NCBI RefSeq assembly: GCF_021730445.1
Contig: NZ_JADNRM010000025.1
Location: 1,012 to 44,424 of the forward strand
DNA from: Phocaeicola faecalis
GTDB taxonomy: Bacteria > Bacteroidota > Bacteroidia > Bacteroidales > Bacteroidaceae
Length of the DNA: 43,413 nucleotides
Direction: 5' to 3'
In this document: piece after piece, positions 41,816 to 43,413 of the stretch
Layout of the letters: each line of letters starts with the position of its first letter
Position numbering within the stretch: the stretch's first letter is position 1
The notes under the pieces: model-generated
Told to the model about the DNA's origin: nothing
Databases searched by the model: none
The model's input: only the letters and a program-made list of their open reading frames with translations
Position numbers and translations under genes: made by a program

Positions 41816-42410
41816 TGTGTCTTTCACATTTATGAGACACAAAATAAGCTATTCCAAAGGGAAAAGACTGCCAATAATTGTTCTTTTCCTCGTATTTTTT
41901 ATTCAAATGTATATGGCACCTACGAACAATATATATAAGCAATCATCTATCACAAGATAAAACATTTACTTGGGGCAAACCCATTGGTTATATGTTCATT
42001 TTGTAAAATATATGGGCTTGCCTCATTGATTATCAGCTTTAGAAATTGGAGTGCAAAAATTCCACCACAAACCGCAGAATTTCCAAGAAAGCCACTACCT
42101 TTGTACTCAGCAAGCGTTCTGTAACATCCATGCAGAAATGCCCTATCAGTCAACACGTTGTATCTGATAGCGGACATTCCACAAAATAGCTGAAAGAAAG
42201 AGATACAATACGTATATGCAAAACAGCTGAAAAGATTATCCCAAAAGTAACTGAGGCAATGAAGGGGATGGCAAGAACTGGCAGTACAGTTAGGTATTTC
42301 TAAAAGAGAAATGGATGTGTTTGCCAGAACGTTGGATAAACAGTGTAAGGGATGAGCATAAAAGTCATTATTTATAATCAATCTGTAACCAAATAAAACA
42401 ATCCACAGAT
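41816..42410. other. Intergenic region between esterase operon and cupin gene, with a decayed gene
   Basis: 595 bp. A -7 match for the esterase operon (minus-strand TACATTTG, 41904-41911) and a plus-strand TACCTTTG (42096-42103) are present, both without good -33 boxes. From about 42118 to 42355 the plus strand carries short peptides in different frames that look like one broken gene (see pseudogene entry). No intact ORF is supported. Confidence 0.6.
42118..42355 (+). pseudogene. Decayed gene remnant with a helix-turn-helix-like end
   Basis: One frame reads CKTAEKIIPKVTEAMKGM (about 42216-42272). After a frame change, another reads GWQELAVQLGISKREMDVF and ends at TGA 42353-42355. Joined, they would make one helical segment ending in a helix-turn-helix pattern. 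Earlier codons contain several stops. The parent family was not recognised. Confidence 0.4.
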
Positions 42411-42764
42411 ATGAAAACAAGAAGTAATACCTTTTTAATAGCAAGTGAAATGGCATGGGAACCTGCCGGCGAAGGAATCGTACGCCAAGTGATGGGATAC
42501 GACGGACAAGTGATGATGGTAAAAGTAAAGTTCGAAAAAGGAGCATGCGGCTCTCCACATTCCCATTATCATACCCAGACTACCTTCGTGGAAAGTGGGA
42601 AATTTGAATTTACCGTTGGCAATGAAAAGAAGATAGTGGAAGCAGGTGACGGCATTTACATGGAACCGGATGTGCCGCACGGATGCATTTGCTTGGAAGC
42701 AGGAATATTGATAGACTGTTTCAGTCCGACGAGGGCCGATTTCTTGGGAAAAGTTCCAGAATAA
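42411..42764 (+). CDS. Cupin protein, KdgF-like (unsaturated uronate processing)
   Basis: 117 residues, one cupin barrel. Metal ligands are seen as His50, His52, Gln56 and His90 in GSPHSHYHTQ and PDVPHG. The blocks MMVKVKFEKGA, SGKFEFTVG and the ending IDCFSPTRADFL match KdgF, which converts 4,5-unsaturated galacturonate or uronates to the linear keto form in pectin and alginate catabolism. It acts in the cytoplasm. Its position beside two pectin esterases supports a role in pectin use. No clear TAnnTTTG promoter was found just upstream, and it is transcribed away from the esterase operon. Confidence 0.85.
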   Translation: MKTRSNTFLIASEMAWEPAGEGIVRQVMGYDGQVMMVKVKFEKGACGSPHSHYHTQTTFVESGKFEFTVGNEKKIVEAGDGIYMEPDVPHGCICLEAGILIDCFSPTRADFLGKVPE

Positions 42765-43064
42765 GAATATAGTTAGAGATAACTAAAATCAGCTACAAAA
42801 GTCCGTGGCAAGTATCGGGTGTAATGTCGGCTCTCGACTATTCCCATAAATGTCTTGCCATACAATGACTGAATCCACAAAAAACAACAGTCTTTTTCGC
42901 CCTACAAGCGGAAAAGCTGTCTCTTCCTTCTTCCTTTCATTAGTCGTTGAAACGCCCTACCAGTGGGGGTTCCGGTAGTGAACGGACATCCCGTCACCGC
43001 CCCTTCAGCTTCCTTTCATCTGTAAAACTTCTTCCGGCTTTAATTTTTTCGATAACGCTTTACG

Positions 43065-43149
43065 GTAGGGGCGGACCCATGTGTCCGCCCAATGACCCCA
43101 ATAACTTAAAGTGAACCGTTCTCGGGCAGACACATGGGTCTGCCCCTAC
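43065..43149. repeat. REPIN-like double hairpin, copy 2
   Basis: Begins GTAGGGGC and ends GCCCCTAC like copy 1. Left hairpin: GGGCGGAC (43069-43076) with GTCCGCCC (43083-43090). Right hairpin: GGGCAGAC (43124-43131) with GTCTGCCC (43138-43145). The loops CCATGT and ACATGG are also complementary, so the halves are inverted copies. The stem and loop core differs from copy 1, but every change keeps both pairings. Confidence 0.85.
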
Positions 43150-43330
43150 AGAAAACGGCAGGCTAAAAAGATGAGTACACAGGGAATTGCTGAAGGCAGA
43201 TTGTGAAGGGACTCGGAAAGCGCGGCTGAAGGGAGGATGAGGGAATGTTCCATCATTCTTAACCGATTGATTATGTGAGTGTTTTAATTAAAATGTAAGG
43301 ATGAACGGAAAAGAAGGACGACCGACTTAA

Positions 43331-43357
43331 TGAGGGGATGATGCAATCTGCCCCTAC
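43331..43357. repeat. Degenerate single arm of the same repeat family
   Basis: GAGGGG...CTGCCCCTAC: the ending CTGCCCCTAC (43348-43357) equals the right end of both REPIN-like copies, and the upstream GGGG can still pair, but the inner stem is decayed. No left partner is visible in the window. Confidence 0.5.
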
Positions 43358-43413
43358 ATGAAAAACATACCGAGCTTTATTAAAAAGATGCCGAGCTTTT
43401 CTGAAAACACAAC

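Larger units (their letters stand above)
42765..43413. other. Gene-free right end of the window
   Basis: 649 bp without a credible ORF. It holds an imperfect hairpin at about 42886-42921 that may terminate kdgF-like transcription, a GC-rich hairpin-prone stretch at about 42955-43005, the REPIN-like copy 2 at 43065-43149, and a degenerate single arm at 43331-43357. The rest shows no recognised feature. Confidence 0.7.

Overview
The window is chromosomal DNA of a gut Bacteroidales bacterium, most likely Bacteroides sensu lato. The evidence is the TAnnTTTG / TTTG promoter architecture at many genes (best at tRNA-Lys, the arsR operon and the PLD gene), a hybrid two-component system with the SHELRTPL / REC / AraC layout, gldH, a PiT transporter with a fused PhoU-like tail, lipoboxes and signal peptides ending in AQ, and moderate G+C. 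The species cannot be fixed by reading alone.

Layout. 1-4690 is conserved core: the tail of an M16 peptidase, a YjjG-type HAD phosphatase, a coiled-coil lipoprotein, rsmI, tdk, an AI-2E family permease and tRNA-Lys(UUU). 4691-7153 is an AT-rich insert directly after the tRNA. It carries a BglI-like restriction endonuclease, its N4-cytosine-type methyltransferase, and a promoter-to-terminator stretch without a gene that may be a small RNA. 7154-9409 is an arsR-thioredoxin-arsC-permease operon whose promoter lies inside an inverted repeat. 9442-15001 is a tripartite RND efflux operon (membrane fusion protein, RND pump, TolC-like protein) with overlapping stop and start codons.

15235-20774 (+) holds a secreted phospholipase D-like enzyme and then metF-holB-ricT-gldH. 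20771-28074 (-) is the purH-mreB-mreC-mreD-mrdA-rodA cell-shape cluster, meeting gldH tail to tail with overlapping stop codons. 28273-31729 (+) holds a PiT phosphate transporter and a NahK-like anomeric sugar kinase. 31910-42764 holds an S9 (DPP-IV-like) peptidase and a pectin-related locus: an HTCS sensor-regulator, a CE12-CE8 two-domain pectin esterase, an alpha/beta-hydrolase esterase and a KdgF-like cupin. No SusC/SusD pair or polysaccharide lyase is seen before the window ends.

How the genes work together. The esterases would strip acetyl and methyl groups from pectin in the periplasm. KdgF would handle the unsaturated uronates released by lyases encoded elsewhere, and the HTCS would normally sense the oligosaccharides. 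The HTCS reading frame is broken by one in-frame TGA where a Trp codon is expected. The most unusual non-coding signal is a pair of REPIN-like double-hairpin elements (31785-31853 and 43065-43149). Their ends are the same but their cores differ, with paired changes in both arms. One of them is nested inside a second repeat family (TGTGTCAAA arms) that also occurs at 26489-26537.
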